DNA of 64,000 nt from NCBI RefSeq assembly GCF_013374995.1, contig NZ_CP056030.1:3938501-4002500 (forward strand), read 5' to 3'. This document shows positions 8,984 to 17,714 of the stretch, piece after piece. The notes under the pieces are model-generated. The model saw nothing but the letters and a program-made list of their open reading frames with translations, was not told the origin of the DNA and did not search any database. The DNA is from Pseudomonas eucalypticola (lineage in GTDB: Bacteria; Pseudomonadota; Gammaproteobacteria; Pseudomonadales; Pseudomonadaceae). Each line of letters starts with the position of its first letter. Position 1 is the stretch's first letter. Both the position numbers and the translations under genes were made by a program.

Positions 8984-10483
8984 ATGAACATTCTCCACGA
9001 CGATCGGCTGGACGGCGCCCTGCCCGCGGTCGACAAGCAGGGCTTGATCAATGCCCTGACCACGGCACTCCCGGCCCTTGACCTGCTGTACCGCGCCGAG
9101 GACCTCAAGCCCTATGAGTGCGATGGGCTGTCCGCCTACCGCACCACGCCGCTGCTGGTGGCACTGCCCCGCCATCTGGAGGAAGTTCAGACGCTGTTGC
9201 GTATCTGCCACCAGCGCCAGGTGCCCGTGGTGCCCCGTGGCGCGGGTACTGGCTTGTCCGGCGGCGCGTTGCCGCTGGCCCAGGGCGTGCTGCTGGTGAT
9301 GGCACGGTTCAATCAGATCCTCGACATCGACCCCTGCGCCCGTACCGCCCGTGTACAGCCAGGGGTGCGCAACCTGGCCATCTCCCAGGCGGCGGCCCCC
9401 CATGGCCTGTATTACGCCCCTGACCCGTCGTCGCAGATCGCCTGCTCCATCGGCGGCAACGTCGCCGAAAACGCCGGCGGCGTGCACTGCCTCAAGTATG
9501 GCTTGACCGTGCACAACCTGGTCAAGCTTCAGGTCCTGACGGTCGACGGCGAGCCGTTGACCCTGGGCAGTGACGCCCTCGACAGCCCGGGGTTCGACCT
9601 GCTGGCGTTGTTCACCGGTTCCGAAGGCCTGCTGGGGGTGGTGACCGAAGTCACCGTCAGGCTGCTCCCCCGCCCGCACGTGGCCAAGGTGCTGCTGGCG
9701 GCCTTCGACTCGGTGGAAAAAGCCGGCCAGGCGGTGGCCAACATCATCGCCGCGGGGATCATTCCCGGTGGCCTTGAGATGATGGACAACCTGGCCATTC
9801 GCGCCGCCGAAGACTTCATCCACGCGGGCTACCCGGTAGACGCCGAGGCCATTTTGCTGTGCGAACTGGACGGCGTCGAAGCGGATGTGCATGAAGACTG
9901 CGAGCGTGTGCGGCAGATCCTCGACGCCGCCGGGGCCACCGAGGTCCGTCAGGCCCGCGACGAGGCCGAGCGCGTGCGCTTCTGGGCCGGGCGCAAGAAT
10001 GCCTTTCCGGCCGTGGGGCGGCTGTCACCGGACTACTACTGCATGGACGGCACCATCCCGCGCCGGGAGCTGGCCGCAGTACTCAAGGGCATCGCCGCGC
10101 TGTCGGCGGAATACCAATTGCGGGTGGCCAATGTGTTCCATGCCGGGGACGGCAACATGCACCCGTTGATCCTGTTCGACGCCAACCTGCCCGGCGAGCT
10201 GGAGCGGGCCGAGGCCCTGGGCGGCAAGATCCTGGAGATGTGCGTGGCGGTGGGCGGCAGCATCACCGGCGAACATGGCGTGGGCCGCGAGAAAATCAAC
10301 CAGATGTGCAGCCAGTTCAACGCCGAGGAACTGACCCTGTTCCACGCCGTGAAGGCCGCCTTCGACCCCGGCGGCCTGCTCAACCCCGGCAAGAACATCC
10401 CCACCCTGCACCGCTGCGCCGAGTTCGGCGCCATGCACATTCACCACGGCCAGGTACCCTTCCCTGAACTGGAGCGTTTCTGA
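8984..10483 (+). CDS. glcD: Glycolate oxidase, FAD-linked subunit GlcD
   Basis: GlcD is the FAD-binding subunit of the glycolate oxidase complex GlcDEF, which oxidises glycolate to glyoxylate and passes electrons to the respiratory chain. The 499-residue protein shows the FAD-binding type 4 motifs RGAGTGLSGGALPL near residue 85 and GGNVAENAGGVHCLKYG near 157, then the C-terminal NVFHAGDGNMHP and GEHGVGREK that bind substrate and flavin. It overlaps glcE by one base and leads the operon. The usual regulator gene glcC and the malate synthase and glcG genes are not in this window. Confidence 0.95.
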   Translation: MNILHDDRLDGALPAVDKQGLINALTTALPALDLLYRAEDLKPYECDGLSAYRTTPLLVALPRHLEEVQTLLRICHQRQVPVVPRGAGTGLSGGALPLAQGVLLVMARFNQILDIDPCARTARVQPGVRNLAISQAAAPHGLYYAPDPSSQIACSIGGNVAENAGGVHCLKYGLTVHNLVKLQVLTVDGEPLTLGSDALDSPGFDLLALFTGSEGLLGVVTEVTVRLLPRPHVAKVLLAAFDSVEKAGQAVANIIAAGIIPGGLEMMDNLAIRAAEDFIHAGYPVDAEAILLCELDGVEADVHEDCERVRQILDAAGATEVRQARDEAERVRFWAGRKNAFPAVGRLSPDYYCMDGTIPRRELAAVLKGIAALSAEYQLRVANVFHAGDGNMHPLILFDANLPGELERAEALGGKILEMCVAVGGSITGEHGVGREKINQMCSQFNAEELTLFHAVKAAFDPGGLLNPGKNIPTLHRCAEFGAMHIHHGQVPFPELERF

Positions 10484-11526
10484 TGAGCCTGGACACGTTG
10501 CTCGATGGCGTGCACCAGGCCATCGCCAGTAAAACACCGCTGCGCCTTCATGGCGGTGACACCAAGGCCTTTTTGGGCCGGCCCACCGCTGGCACGCCGC
10601 TGGATACCCGGGCCTGGCGCGGTATCGTCAGCTATGACCCTACGGAACTGGTGGTGACGGTGCGAGCCGGCACGCCGGTAAGCGAGTTGCTGGCCACCCT
10701 GGACGAGGCAGGGCAAGCATTGCCGTGCGAGCCACCGGACTTCAACGGCAGGGCCACCGTGGGCGGCATGGTCGCCGCCGGCCTGGCCGGGCCACGACGG
10801 CCCTGGAGCGGCGCGGTACGCGATTTCGTCCTCGGCACGCGGGTCATCACGGGGTTGGGCCAGCACCTGCGCTTTGGTGGCGAGGTGATGAAAAATGTTG
10901 CCGGCTATGACCTGTCACGGCTCCTGGCCGGTAGCTTCGGCAGCCTGGGGCTGATCACCGACGTATCGCTGAAAGTCCTGCCCAAACCACGCTGCAGCGC
11001 CAGCCTGGTGCTGGACATCGGCCCTGCAGACGCCTTGCAGCGCCTGACCGAATGGGGCCAGCAGGCATTGCCCATCAGCGGCGCGTGCCATGACGGCCAG
11101 GTGCTGCACCTGCGCCTGGAGGGCGGTGAAGCCAACGTCGCCGCGGCCAGCGACCGCTTGGGCTGCCGCAGCGCCGATGCCGGGTTCTGGCGCGACCTGC
11201 GCGAGCATCGCTTGCCCTTCTTCGCCGATCCGCGCCCCCTGTGGCGCCTGTCGCTACCCTTCAACGTAGACCTGCTGGACCTGCCCGGTGAGCAGTTGCT
11301 GGACTGGGGCGGCGCCCAGCGCTGGCTGAAATCCGACGTCGAGGCCGATCACCTCCGCGCCCGGGTCAGCGCCCTGGGCGGCCATGCCACCTGCTTTACG
11401 CCCGGGGTGCTGGATTGTCCCTTCCAGCCGCTGGCCCCGGCGTTGCTGCGCTATCAGCGCCAGCTCAAGGCACGCCTCGACCCCCACGGCCTGTTCAACC
11501 CTGGCCGCCTGTACCCGGAGCTCTGA
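10483..11526 (+). CDS. glcE: Glycolate oxidase, FAD-binding subunit GlcE
   Basis: GlcE is the second flavin-type subunit of glycolate oxidase. The 347-residue sequence has a shortened FAD type 4 domain: VTVRAGTPVSELLATL near residue 63, RATVGGMVAAGLAGPRRPW near 88, and GGEVMKNVAGYDLSRLLAGS near 127, as in known GlcE proteins. It starts on the last base of glcD (TGATG) and ends 2 bp before glcF, a fully coupled glcDEF order. Length and motifs are normal. Confidence 0.94.
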   Translation: MSLDTLLDGVHQAIASKTPLRLHGGDTKAFLGRPTAGTPLDTRAWRGIVSYDPTELVVTVRAGTPVSELLATLDEAGQALPCEPPDFNGRATVGGMVAAGLAGPRRPWSGAVRDFVLGTRVITGLGQHLRFGGEVMKNVAGYDLSRLLAGSFGSLGLITDVSLKVLPKPRCSASLVLDIGPADALQRLTEWGQQALPISGACHDGQVLHLRLEGGEANVAAASDRLGCRSADAGFWRDLREHRLPFFADPRPLWRLSLPFNVDLLDLPGEQLLDWGGAQRWLKSDVEADHLRARVSALGGHATCFTPGVLDCPFQPLAPALLRYQRQLKARLDPHGLFNPGRLYPEL

Positions 11527-11528
11527 CC

Positions 11529-12755
11529 ATGCAAACCCACCTCAGCGATCAGGCCCGGCTATTGCCACGCGCCGCCGAAGCGGAGAAAGTCCTGCGCAGT
11601 TGCGTGCACTGTGGTTTCTGCAACGCCACCTGCCCTACCTATCAACTGTTGGGCGATGAGCTGGATGGCCCCCGCGGGCGCATCTACCTGATGAAGGAAA
11701 TGCTCGAAGGCGCGCCCATCACCGCCGCCACCCAGACCCACCTGGACCGCTGCCTGAGTTGCCGCAACTGCGAGAGCACCTGCCCTTCGGGCGTGCAATA
11801 CCATACTTTGCTGGACATTGGCCGCGACTACCTGGAACAGCAGGTACCCCGCTCCCTGGGCAGCCGGCTGCTGCGTGGCACCCTGCGGGCCGTGGTGCCG
11901 CACGCGGGATTGTTTAGCGCCCTGACCCAGGCTGGGCAACGGCTGCGCCCGCTGTTGCCCGGTAGCCTGCAGGCCAAACTGCCGCGCCAGCCGCGCGCTG
12001 CCGGGGAACGCCCGGCACCGCGGCATGCACGGCGCATGCTGGTCCTGGAAGGCTGCGTGCAACCGGGCTTCTCGCCCAACACCAACGCCGCTGCCGCGCG
12101 GGTACTCGACCGCCTCGGCATCAGCCTGGTGGCGACGCCCCAGGCAGGGTGCTGTGGTGCCGTGGACTATCACATGAATGCCCAGGGCACGGGCCTGGAC
12201 AGGGCGCGGCGCAATATCGACGCCTGGTGGCCGGCCATCGAGGCCGGGGCCGAAGCCATCGTGCAGACGGCCAGCGGCTGCGGCGCATTCATCAAGGAAT
12301 ACGGCGCACTGCTCAAGGACGACCCGCACTATGGCGCCAAGGCGCAGCGGGTCAGCGCCCTGGCCAAAGATCTGGTAGAAGTGCTGCGCGAAGCGCCCCT
12401 TGAAGGGCTGGCCGTGCACAGCGACCAGCGCCTGGCGTTTCACTGTCCGTGCACACTGCAGCATGCCCAGAAGCTGGGTGGCGCGGTGGAGGGCGTGCTG
12501 GCGCGGCTGGGCTTTACTCTCAGTGCCGTGCCCGACGGGCATCTGTGTTGTGGTTCGGCGGGCACCTACTCAATCACCCAGCCGACCCTGTCGAAACAAC
12601 TGCGCGACCACCGCCTCAATGCCCTGGAAACCGGCAAGCCGGATGTCATCGTCACCGCCAACATCGGCTGCCAGACCCACCTGGACGGCGCCGGGCGCAC
12701 ACCGGTGCGGCACTGGATCGAACTGGTGGACGAAGCCTGCCAGACGCCCCTGTAG
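11529..12755 (+). CDS. glcF: Glycolate oxidase, iron-sulfur subunit GlcF
   Basis: GlcF carries electrons from the flavin subunits to the membrane quinone pool. Two 4Fe-4S motifs are visible, CVHCGFCNATCP near residue 22 and CLSCRNCESTCP near residue 73, followed by two cysteine-rich CCG domains (QAGCCGAVDYH and HLCCGSAGTYS). ATG 11529 gives 408 residues, the usual size; an open frame reaching back into glcE is not used. The TAG stop at 12753-12755 lies inside the first arm of an inverted-repeat element, so the transcript probably ends with or folds at that repeat. Confidence 0.94.
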   Translation: MQTHLSDQARLLPRAAEAEKVLRSCVHCGFCNATCPTYQLLGDELDGPRGRIYLMKEMLEGAPITAATQTHLDRCLSCRNCESTCPSGVQYHTLLDIGRDYLEQQVPRSLGSRLLRGTLRAVVPHAGLFSALTQAGQRLRPLLPGSLQAKLPRQPRAAGERPAPRHARRMLVLEGCVQPGFSPNTNAAAARVLDRLGISLVATPQAGCCGAVDYHMNAQGTGLDRARRNIDAWWPAIEAGAEAIVQTASGCGAFIKEYGALLKDDPHYGAKAQRVSALAKDLVEVLREAPLEGLAVHSDQRLAFHCPCTLQHAQKLGGAVEGVLARLGFTLSAVPDGHLCCGSAGTYSITQPTLSKQLRDHRLNALETGKPDVIVTANIGCQTHLDGAGRTPVRHWIELVDEACQTPL

Positions 12756-12837
12756 CAGCGGACCTGGCCGCGTCGGCGGTGCATGCGGTGTACCTGAAGC
12801 TGCGCGGTGCGAGTGACGCGGCCGGGTCCGCTGCTAC
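12752..12837. repeat. Intergenic inverted-repeat element, copy 1
   Basis: This 86-bp unit has 23-base arms at 12752-12774 (starting GTAGCAGCGGACC) and 12815-12837 (ending GGTCCGCTGCTAC). The arms are inverse copies with one mismatch that still gives a G-U pair in RNA. The left arm includes the glcF stop codon. It looks like a Pseudomonas REP-type extragenic palindrome and could act as a transcript end or stabiliser. Confidence 0.85.
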
Positions 12838-12861
12838 GCCGGTCCGTGTACGCCGGTCCAG

Positions 12862-12947
12862 GTAGCAGCGGACCTGGCCGCGTTGGCGGTGCACGCGGTG
12901 TACCTGAAGCGGCGCGGTGCGAGTGACGCGGCCGGGTCCGCTGCTAC
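12862..12947. repeat. Intergenic inverted-repeat element, copy 2
   Basis: This is a direct repeat of copy 1, displaced by exactly 110 bp and again 86 bp long. The arms are 12862-12884 and 12925-12947. It differs from copy 1 by only a few bases in the central part, suggesting recent tandem duplication or gene conversion. Confidence 0.85.
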
Positions 12948-12957
12948 GCTGGTCCGT

Positions 12958-12992
12958 GTAACGGCGGACCTGGCCGGGTCGGCGGTATGCGG
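12958..12992. repeat. Intergenic inverted-repeat element, partial third copy
   Basis: About 35 bases resemble the left arm and first centre of copies 1 and 2 (GGCGGACCTGGCC core), then stop just before the end of the convergent DMT gene at 12996. The right arm is missing. The spacer between the two convergent genes is therefore made up almost entirely of repeat sequence. Confidence 0.6.
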
Positions 12993-12995
12993 GGG

Positions 12996-13871
12996 TCAGG
13001 CAGGCGCTGCCACCTTGGCTACTTTCGGAGGGCGGGTGCCCAGCCAGGAGGCCAGCACGATCAGCGCCCCGCCGCACCACGAGACCAGCGTCAATTGCTC
13101 ACCCAGCCACATCACCGCGAAGCACGCGCCAAACAACGGTTCGGCTCCCATCAGCAGTGACGTACGGCTCGGGCTGGTGTGGCGCAGGGCGAAGTTCTGG
13201 GCGAAGAACGCAAACAGCGTGCAGAACAGCACCAGGTAAACCGTCTGACTCCAGAACGCCAGGTGGAGCGGCAAGGCCGGCACACCACCGGTCGTCACCA
13301 GCAGGATAGCCAGGGTGCCGAAGCCCACCACGCCGACCTGCACCGCCGTCAGCGCCAGCGCCGGCACCTGGGTGCCCAGTTGCAACTTGCGCGTGGTGCA
13401 CACCATCAGCGCGCGCAGCAACGCCGCCAGCAGAATCAGCCAGTCGCCCGGGTTCAACACCACATCACGGGCCCCGGTCAGCATCAGCGCCCCCAGCAAC
13501 GACAGGCCCGCATAGCCGAAAGTCTCACCCCTGGGCCGCTGGCCAAACATCGCCCATTCCACCAAGGGCGTGAGCACCACGCACAGGCTGATCAGAAAAG
13601 CGGCGTTACTGGCCGTGGTCATCGCCACGCCGTAGGTCTCCGCCAGGAAGATCGACAGCAGGATGCTCCCCATCATCACCCCCGGCTTCAACGCCGCCCG
13701 CACGTGCCCGCGCAACCAGGGCAGCAACAGCACAAACGTCAACAGAAAGCGCACGCTGAGAAACCCCAGTACCGGGTAGAACACCAGCGCGCTCTTGGCC
13801 ACGCCATAGCTGGTACCCCAGATCAACGCCACCATCAGCAGCATCAGTTCGGCCATTCGCAGTTTCGACAT
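12996..13871 (-). CDS. DMT-family (EamA) transporter
   Basis: The 291-residue inner-membrane protein has about ten hydrophobic segments arranged as two EamA repeats. The first begins MLLMVALIWGTSYGVAKSAL, with the family's WG(T/S)xY motif. The second half contains SRTSLLMGAEPLFGACFAVM and WLGEQLT, the usual glutamate-proline motif of the drug/metabolite exporters. The start ATG at 13871 has AGAGG 9 bases upstream. It is divergent from the TonB receptor gene. The exported substrate is unknown; relatives move amino acids, nucleotides or drugs. Confidence 0.85.
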   Translation of the reverse strand: MSKLRMAELMLLMVALIWGTSYGVAKSALVFYPVLGFLSVRFLLTFVLLLPWLRGHVRAALKPGVMMGSILLSIFLAETYGVAMTTASNAAFLISLCVVLTPLVEWAMFGQRPRGETFGYAGLSLLGALMLTGARDVVLNPGDWLILLAALLRALMVCTTRKLQLGTQVPALALTAVQVGVVGFGTLAILLVTTGGVPALPLHLAFWSQTVYLVLFCTLFAFFAQNFALRHTSPSRTSLLMGAEPLFGACFAVMWLGEQLTLVSWCGGALIVLASWLGTRPPKVAKVAAPA

Positions 13872-13982
13872 TATCAGACGCCTCTGAGCAGGAAGGCCGG
13901 ATTATCACCAAGGCCTTTGCCGAGTATTAGCCCGCCTGCCCGGACAACAGTTGTGCGCCGGGTGAACCAATCCCGCCGGCAG

Positions 13983-14008
13983 ACCACTGTTGGGCGGCCA
14001 ACAGTGGT
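13983..14008. promoter_or_regulatory. Perfect palindrome, possible operator
   Basis: ACCACTGTTGG (13983-13993), a four-base centre GCGG, and CCAACAGTGGT (13998-14008) form an exact 11-bp inverted repeat. It lies between the divergent DMT and TonB-receptor genes. A second inverted repeat, GCTCTGGCA (14064-14072) and TGCCAGAGC (14100-14108), lies closer to the receptor. Either may be a regulator site or mRNA leader structure. Apart from these I see nothing gene-like in 13872-14157. Confidence 0.45.
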
Positions 14009-14163
14009 TGGACAAACTGGCCGCACAACCTCCAGTACCAGCCCGTGAAACCCGCGAAAAACCGCTCTGGCACAGGTGGTACGGCTTTTGCTCCTGACCT
14101 GCCAGAGCCAGACTATTCACATAGATGCTCCTCACAGACATTGGACTCTCAGGGGTATTGATA

Positions 14164-16281
14164 TTGAACACGAATGACCGGGCTCGCCCTAGCGCCCGCA
14201 GGCCTCACGCACGCACACTTTCCCTGGCCATGGCCGTCAGCACTGGGCTGGCGTTGCTCAACAACGTCCAGGCTGCCACCGACACCAGCCTCGACACCGT
14301 CGTCGTCACCGGCCACGCCCAGACCGACACCCAGGCCGATAGGGAACGCCTCAACCAGGTGGCCGGCGCCACCCATGTGGTGGACAACAAGGAAGTGGAA
14401 AAGGGCCGCGCCGCCACTGCCGAAGACGTCCTGGCGTTCCAGCCGGGCGTCTATGCCCAGGCCACCAGTGGCCAGAGCGCGGCCAAGGTGTCGATTCGCG
14501 GGTCGGGCATCAACGCCTTCTACGGCGGGTACGCGCTGGGCATCAAGTACCTGTATGACGGCATCCCCGTGACCGGCCCCGGGGGTACCCAGGAAGACCT
14601 GCTGGACATGGCCGCCGTCGACCACACCGAAGTGCTGTCGGGCGCCAATGCCTTCGAATACAGCGCCCTTACCCTGGGTGGCGCCATCAACATGGTGACC
14701 CACACAGGCTACACCTCGCCGGGGAACTACGTACGCCTGGAAGGCGGCAGCTTCGGCTACAGGAAAGAACAGCTGAGCACCGGCGGCGTGGTCGGCGACA
14801 GTGATTACTACCTGTCGATCCTGCACAACGAACGCAAGGGCTACCAGGACGACTCGGCCAACCACGGCAATGACGTGGTGGGCAACTTCGGCCACCTCTT
14901 CAACGACAAACTGGAAACGCGCTTCACCTTCCGCTACCGCGACGAAGACAACACCAACGCCAGCACCCTGACCAAATACCAGATCAAGCACGACCCCACC
15001 GCCAACAATTACCGCTGGGTGCGCAAGAAGCCCGGCACCACCCTGCTGGGCAGCACCACCACCTATACCTTCGACGACAACTCCAAGCTGGAGGTGGGCC
15101 TGGGCTACCACCATTACACCTTGACCGACGGCCTGCACTACTACGCCAACCCTGGCCAATGGGACTCCACCGACCTGTCCACCTCGCTGCGATACCTGCG
15201 CAAGGGCGACACGCTGTTCGGCCTGCCGAGCAACACCACCCTGAGCTTCAGCAGCACCGTGCTGATGCCTGGCAACGAGCGGGTGCGCAATCCCGATACC
15301 TGGGCGCTGGTGCAGAAGAACAACTTCACTGGCTCGCGAGACACCGTGTTCTCCCTAGGCAACGACCTGCAACTGACCGACCGTACCTGGCTGACCACGG
15401 GGTTGTCGCTGGCCAACACCCAGCGCGATGTGCGCGTGACCTATGCCACCAACGCCAATACCAGCGAGTTCCCCAGCGAGGTCAACTACAACGACTGGAA
15501 CCTGGCCCCGCGGATCGGCATTCGCTATGCGCTGACCCCGGACGTGCAACTGTTCGGTAACGTCAGCCGCTCCATAGACCCACCGGTGACCTGGTACTAC
15601 TCCTCGGGGCCGGTCAGCAACCCCTACGTGCAGCCGCTGCATGCGCAGAAAGCCAACACGGTGGAACTGGGGGTTCGCGGCAGCCAGGATATCTTCGACG
15701 GCAGCTTCACGGTGTACCGTTCGTGGGTGCAGGGCGAGTTGCTGTCAGCGGTGATCGCCGATGCCACCGCCACCTCCAACGAGATCGTCTCCAACACCAA
15801 CGCCTCACCCACCATTCACCAGGGCGTCGAGGCAGGCCTGAGCACGCTGCTGTGGACAGGCCGGAACGGCAGCACGGTGAAGTGGCGCCAAGCCTACACG
15901 GTCAACGACTTCTACTTCCGCCACGACGCCACCTTCGGCGGCAACCAACTGCCGGGTCTGCCACGCCAGGTTTACCAGAGTGCCCTGCAGTACCAGCACC
16001 CCAGCGGCTGGTATGGCGAGGTCAACCTCAACCATGCCTCCAGCTACTACGTGGACTTCGCCAACACCGTGAAAGCCCCGGAGTACACCATTTTCGGCGC
16101 CAAGGTCGGCTACGAAGCGCCGAGCAAGCGCTGGAGCGTATTCCTGGACGCCCGCAACCTGACCGACAAGCACTACGTGACCGCCTCCAAGACCTCTTAC
16201 GACCTCAAGGGCGTGGACTCGGACAATTTCTACGTGGGTGACGGCTTTGGCGTCACCACGGGCGTGTCCTACCGCTTCTGA
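14164..16281 (+). CDS. TonB-dependent outer-membrane receptor
   Basis: This is an outer-membrane gated channel that uses TonB energy for uptake. After a signal peptide ending near NNVQAA, the mature protein begins with a TonB-box-like TSLDTVVVTG, then a plug domain (NQVAGATHVVDNKEVEKGRA, then VSIRGSG, and AINMVTHTG). A 22-strand-type barrel follows, ending in ...SYRF with the required terminal aromatic residue. TTG 14164 (or TTG 14158) is preferred because AGGGG stands 5-9 bases upstream; ATG 14125 would put about 13 charged and mixed residues ahead of the signal peptide. The 705-residue length is normal. It is co-transcribed with a flavin monooxygenase 16 bp downstream, so the ligand is more likely an organic sulfur or amine compound than a siderophore. 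Confidence 0.88.
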   Translation: MNTNDRARPSARRPHARTLSLAMAVSTGLALLNNVQAATDTSLDTVVVTGHAQTDTQADRERLNQVAGATHVVDNKEVEKGRAATAEDVLAFQPGVYAQATSGQSAAKVSIRGSGINAFYGGYALGIKYLYDGIPVTGPGGTQEDLLDMAAVDHTEVLSGANAFEYSALTLGGAINMVTHTGYTSPGNYVRLEGGSFGYRKEQLSTGGVVGDSDYYLSILHNERKGYQDDSANHGNDVVGNFGHLFNDKLETRFTFRYRDEDNTNASTLTKYQIKHDPTANNYRWVRKKPGTTLLGSTTTYTFDDNSKLEVGLGYHHYTLTDGLHYYANPGQWDSTDLSTSLRYLRKGDTLFGLPSNTTLSFSSTVLMPGNERVRNPDTWALVQKNNFTGSRDTVFSLGNDLQLTDRTWLTTGLSLANTQRDVRVTYATNANTSEFPSEVNYNDWNLAPRIGIRYALTPDVQLFGNVSRSIDPPVTWYYSSGPVSNPYVQPLHAQKANTVELGVRGSQDIFDGSFTVYRSWVQGELLSAVIADATATSNEIVSNTNASPTIHQGVEAGLSTLLWTGRNGSTVKWRQAYTVNDFYFRHDATFGGNQLPGLPRQVYQSALQYQHPSGWYGEVNLNHASSYYVDFANTVKAPEYTIFGAKVGYEAPSKRWSVFLDARNLTDKHYVTASKTSYDLKGVDSDNFYVGDGFGVTTGVSYRF

Positions 16282-16297
16282 CCACCGGACTGTTTCC

Positions 16298-17701
16298 ATG
16301 ACCCTGAAAAAACTGCACGTCAACCTGTTCGAAATGAACTGCGTCAGCCACATCACCCATGGCCTGTGGGTGCACCCGGACAACAACCGCCACCGTTTCA
16401 ATGACCTGGACTACTGGACGGAACTGGCACAACTGCTGGAAGCCGGCGGCTTCGATGCGGTCTTCCTTGCCGATGTGATCGGTACTTACGATGTGTTCCG
16501 CAACGGGCCCGAAACGGCGCTGCGCGAAGGCATGCAAATCCCCAGCAACGACCCCATGCTGGTGATCCCGGCCATGGCCGCGGTCACACGCCACCTGGGG
16601 TTCGGGGTGACCTTCTCCACCACCTACGAACCGCCCTTCGCCTTTGCCCGGCGCATGAGCACCCTGGACCACCTGACCAAAGGGCGCGTGGGCTGGAACA
16701 TCGTCACCTCCTACCTGCCCAACGCCGCGCGCAACTTTGGCCATGACGACGAGGTGCGCCATGACCAGCGCTACGAGATCGCCGACGAATACCTGGATGT
16801 GCTGTACAAACTGTGGGAAGGCAGCTGGGACGACGACGCGGTGGTCCAGGACCGGGAGAACCGGGTCTACACAGACCCGACCAAGGTGCGCTATATCGAC
16901 CATGTGGGCGACTACTACAAGGTGGCCGGCCCGCACTTGTGCCAGCCGTCGCGCCAGCGCACGCCGGTGCTGTTCCAGGCCACCGGTTCGCCGGCGGGTA
17001 TCGAGTTCGCCGGCCGCCATGCCGAGGTGGTGTTCACCGGCGGCAAGAGCCACGAGACCATCCGCCGCAACATCCAGACCATGCGCGACAAGGCTGTTGC
17101 CCATGGCCGCGAGCCAGATAGCATCAAATTTGTGGTCATGGCCTCGATCATCACCGGGCGCACCGACGAGGAAGTGGCGCAAAAACTGCACGCGTACGGG
17201 CAACTCCTGAGCGTCGAGGGGTCCATGGCCCATTTCCAACTGCCGGTGGACCTCCTGGCCTACCCTCGCGAGGAGGTGGTGGCCAACATCATCCGCCGAG
17301 AGAGACTCGCCTCACTGTTTCTCGACTACTTTCCACCGGACGAAACCGTAGGCCAGGCCCTGGACCGGATGGGCAGCCTGGACCAGGGGTACTTTTTCGT
17401 GGCAGGCACGCCACAAGTGGTCGCCGACCGCATTGAACAGTGGCTGGATGAGGATGGCATCGACGGTATCAACCTGCGCCAATTCATGTCCTTCGAGACA
17501 GCGCGCGATTTCATCGAACTGGTGGTACCGGAATTGCGCAGGCGCGGACGTTACCGACACGCGTACGAGCCGGGGGAAACCTTGCGCGAGCGGCTGTTCG
17601 GCGCAGGCCAGGCGAAGCTGCCGGGCAACCACTTCGCCAGCCGCTACCGGGACCCGCAGGCGTTGAAACAGCCCGCAGCCCCGTTGCGATTCGACGGCTA
17701 A
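16298..17701 (+). CDS. FMN-dependent monooxygenase, NtaA/SnaA/DszA family
   Basis: The 467-residue enzyme belongs to the bacterial luciferase-like group that uses reduced FMN and oxygen to cleave C-N or C-S bonds (nitrilotriacetate, dibenzothiophene sulfone and pristinamycin enzymes are the named relatives). Visible family features are FDAVFLADVIGTYDVFR near residue 52, RMSTLDHLTKGRVGWNIVTS near 118, the YEIADEYLDVLYKLWEGSW segment near 159, and FAGRHAEVVFTG near 237. ATG 16298 is 16 bp after the receptor gene. No flavin reductase gene is adjacent, so reduced FMN must come from elsewhere. The substrate is unknown. Confidence 0.87.
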   Translation: MTLKKLHVNLFEMNCVSHITHGLWVHPDNNRHRFNDLDYWTELAQLLEAGGFDAVFLADVIGTYDVFRNGPETALREGMQIPSNDPMLVIPAMAAVTRHLGFGVTFSTTYEPPFAFARRMSTLDHLTKGRVGWNIVTSYLPNAARNFGHDDEVRHDQRYEIADEYLDVLYKLWEGSWDDDAVVQDRENRVYTDPTKVRYIDHVGDYYKVAGPHLCQPSRQRTPVLFQATGSPAGIEFAGRHAEVVFTGGKSHETIRRNIQTMRDKAVAHGREPDSIKFVVMASIITGRTDEEVAQKLHAYGQLLSVEGSMAHFQLPVDLLAYPREEVVANIIRRERLASLFLDYFPPDETVGQALDRMGSLDQGYFFVAGTPQVVADRIEQWLDEDGIDGINLRQFMSFETARDFIELVVPELRRRGRYRHAYEPGETLRERLFGAGQAKLPGNHFASRYRDPQALKQPAAPLRFDG

Positions 17702-17714
17702 CAGCGGACCCGAG

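Noticed and set aside
11415..11528. An N-terminal extension of glcF reaching into glcE
   Set aside because: The extra residues are Pro/Arg-rich shadow sequence of glcE. ATG 11529 gives the standard GlcF start just before the first 4Fe-4S motif.
14125..14163. ATG 14125 as start of the TonB receptor
   Set aside because: No ribosome site, and it adds about 13 residues before a normal signal peptide; AGGGG upstream of TTG 14158/14164 fits better.
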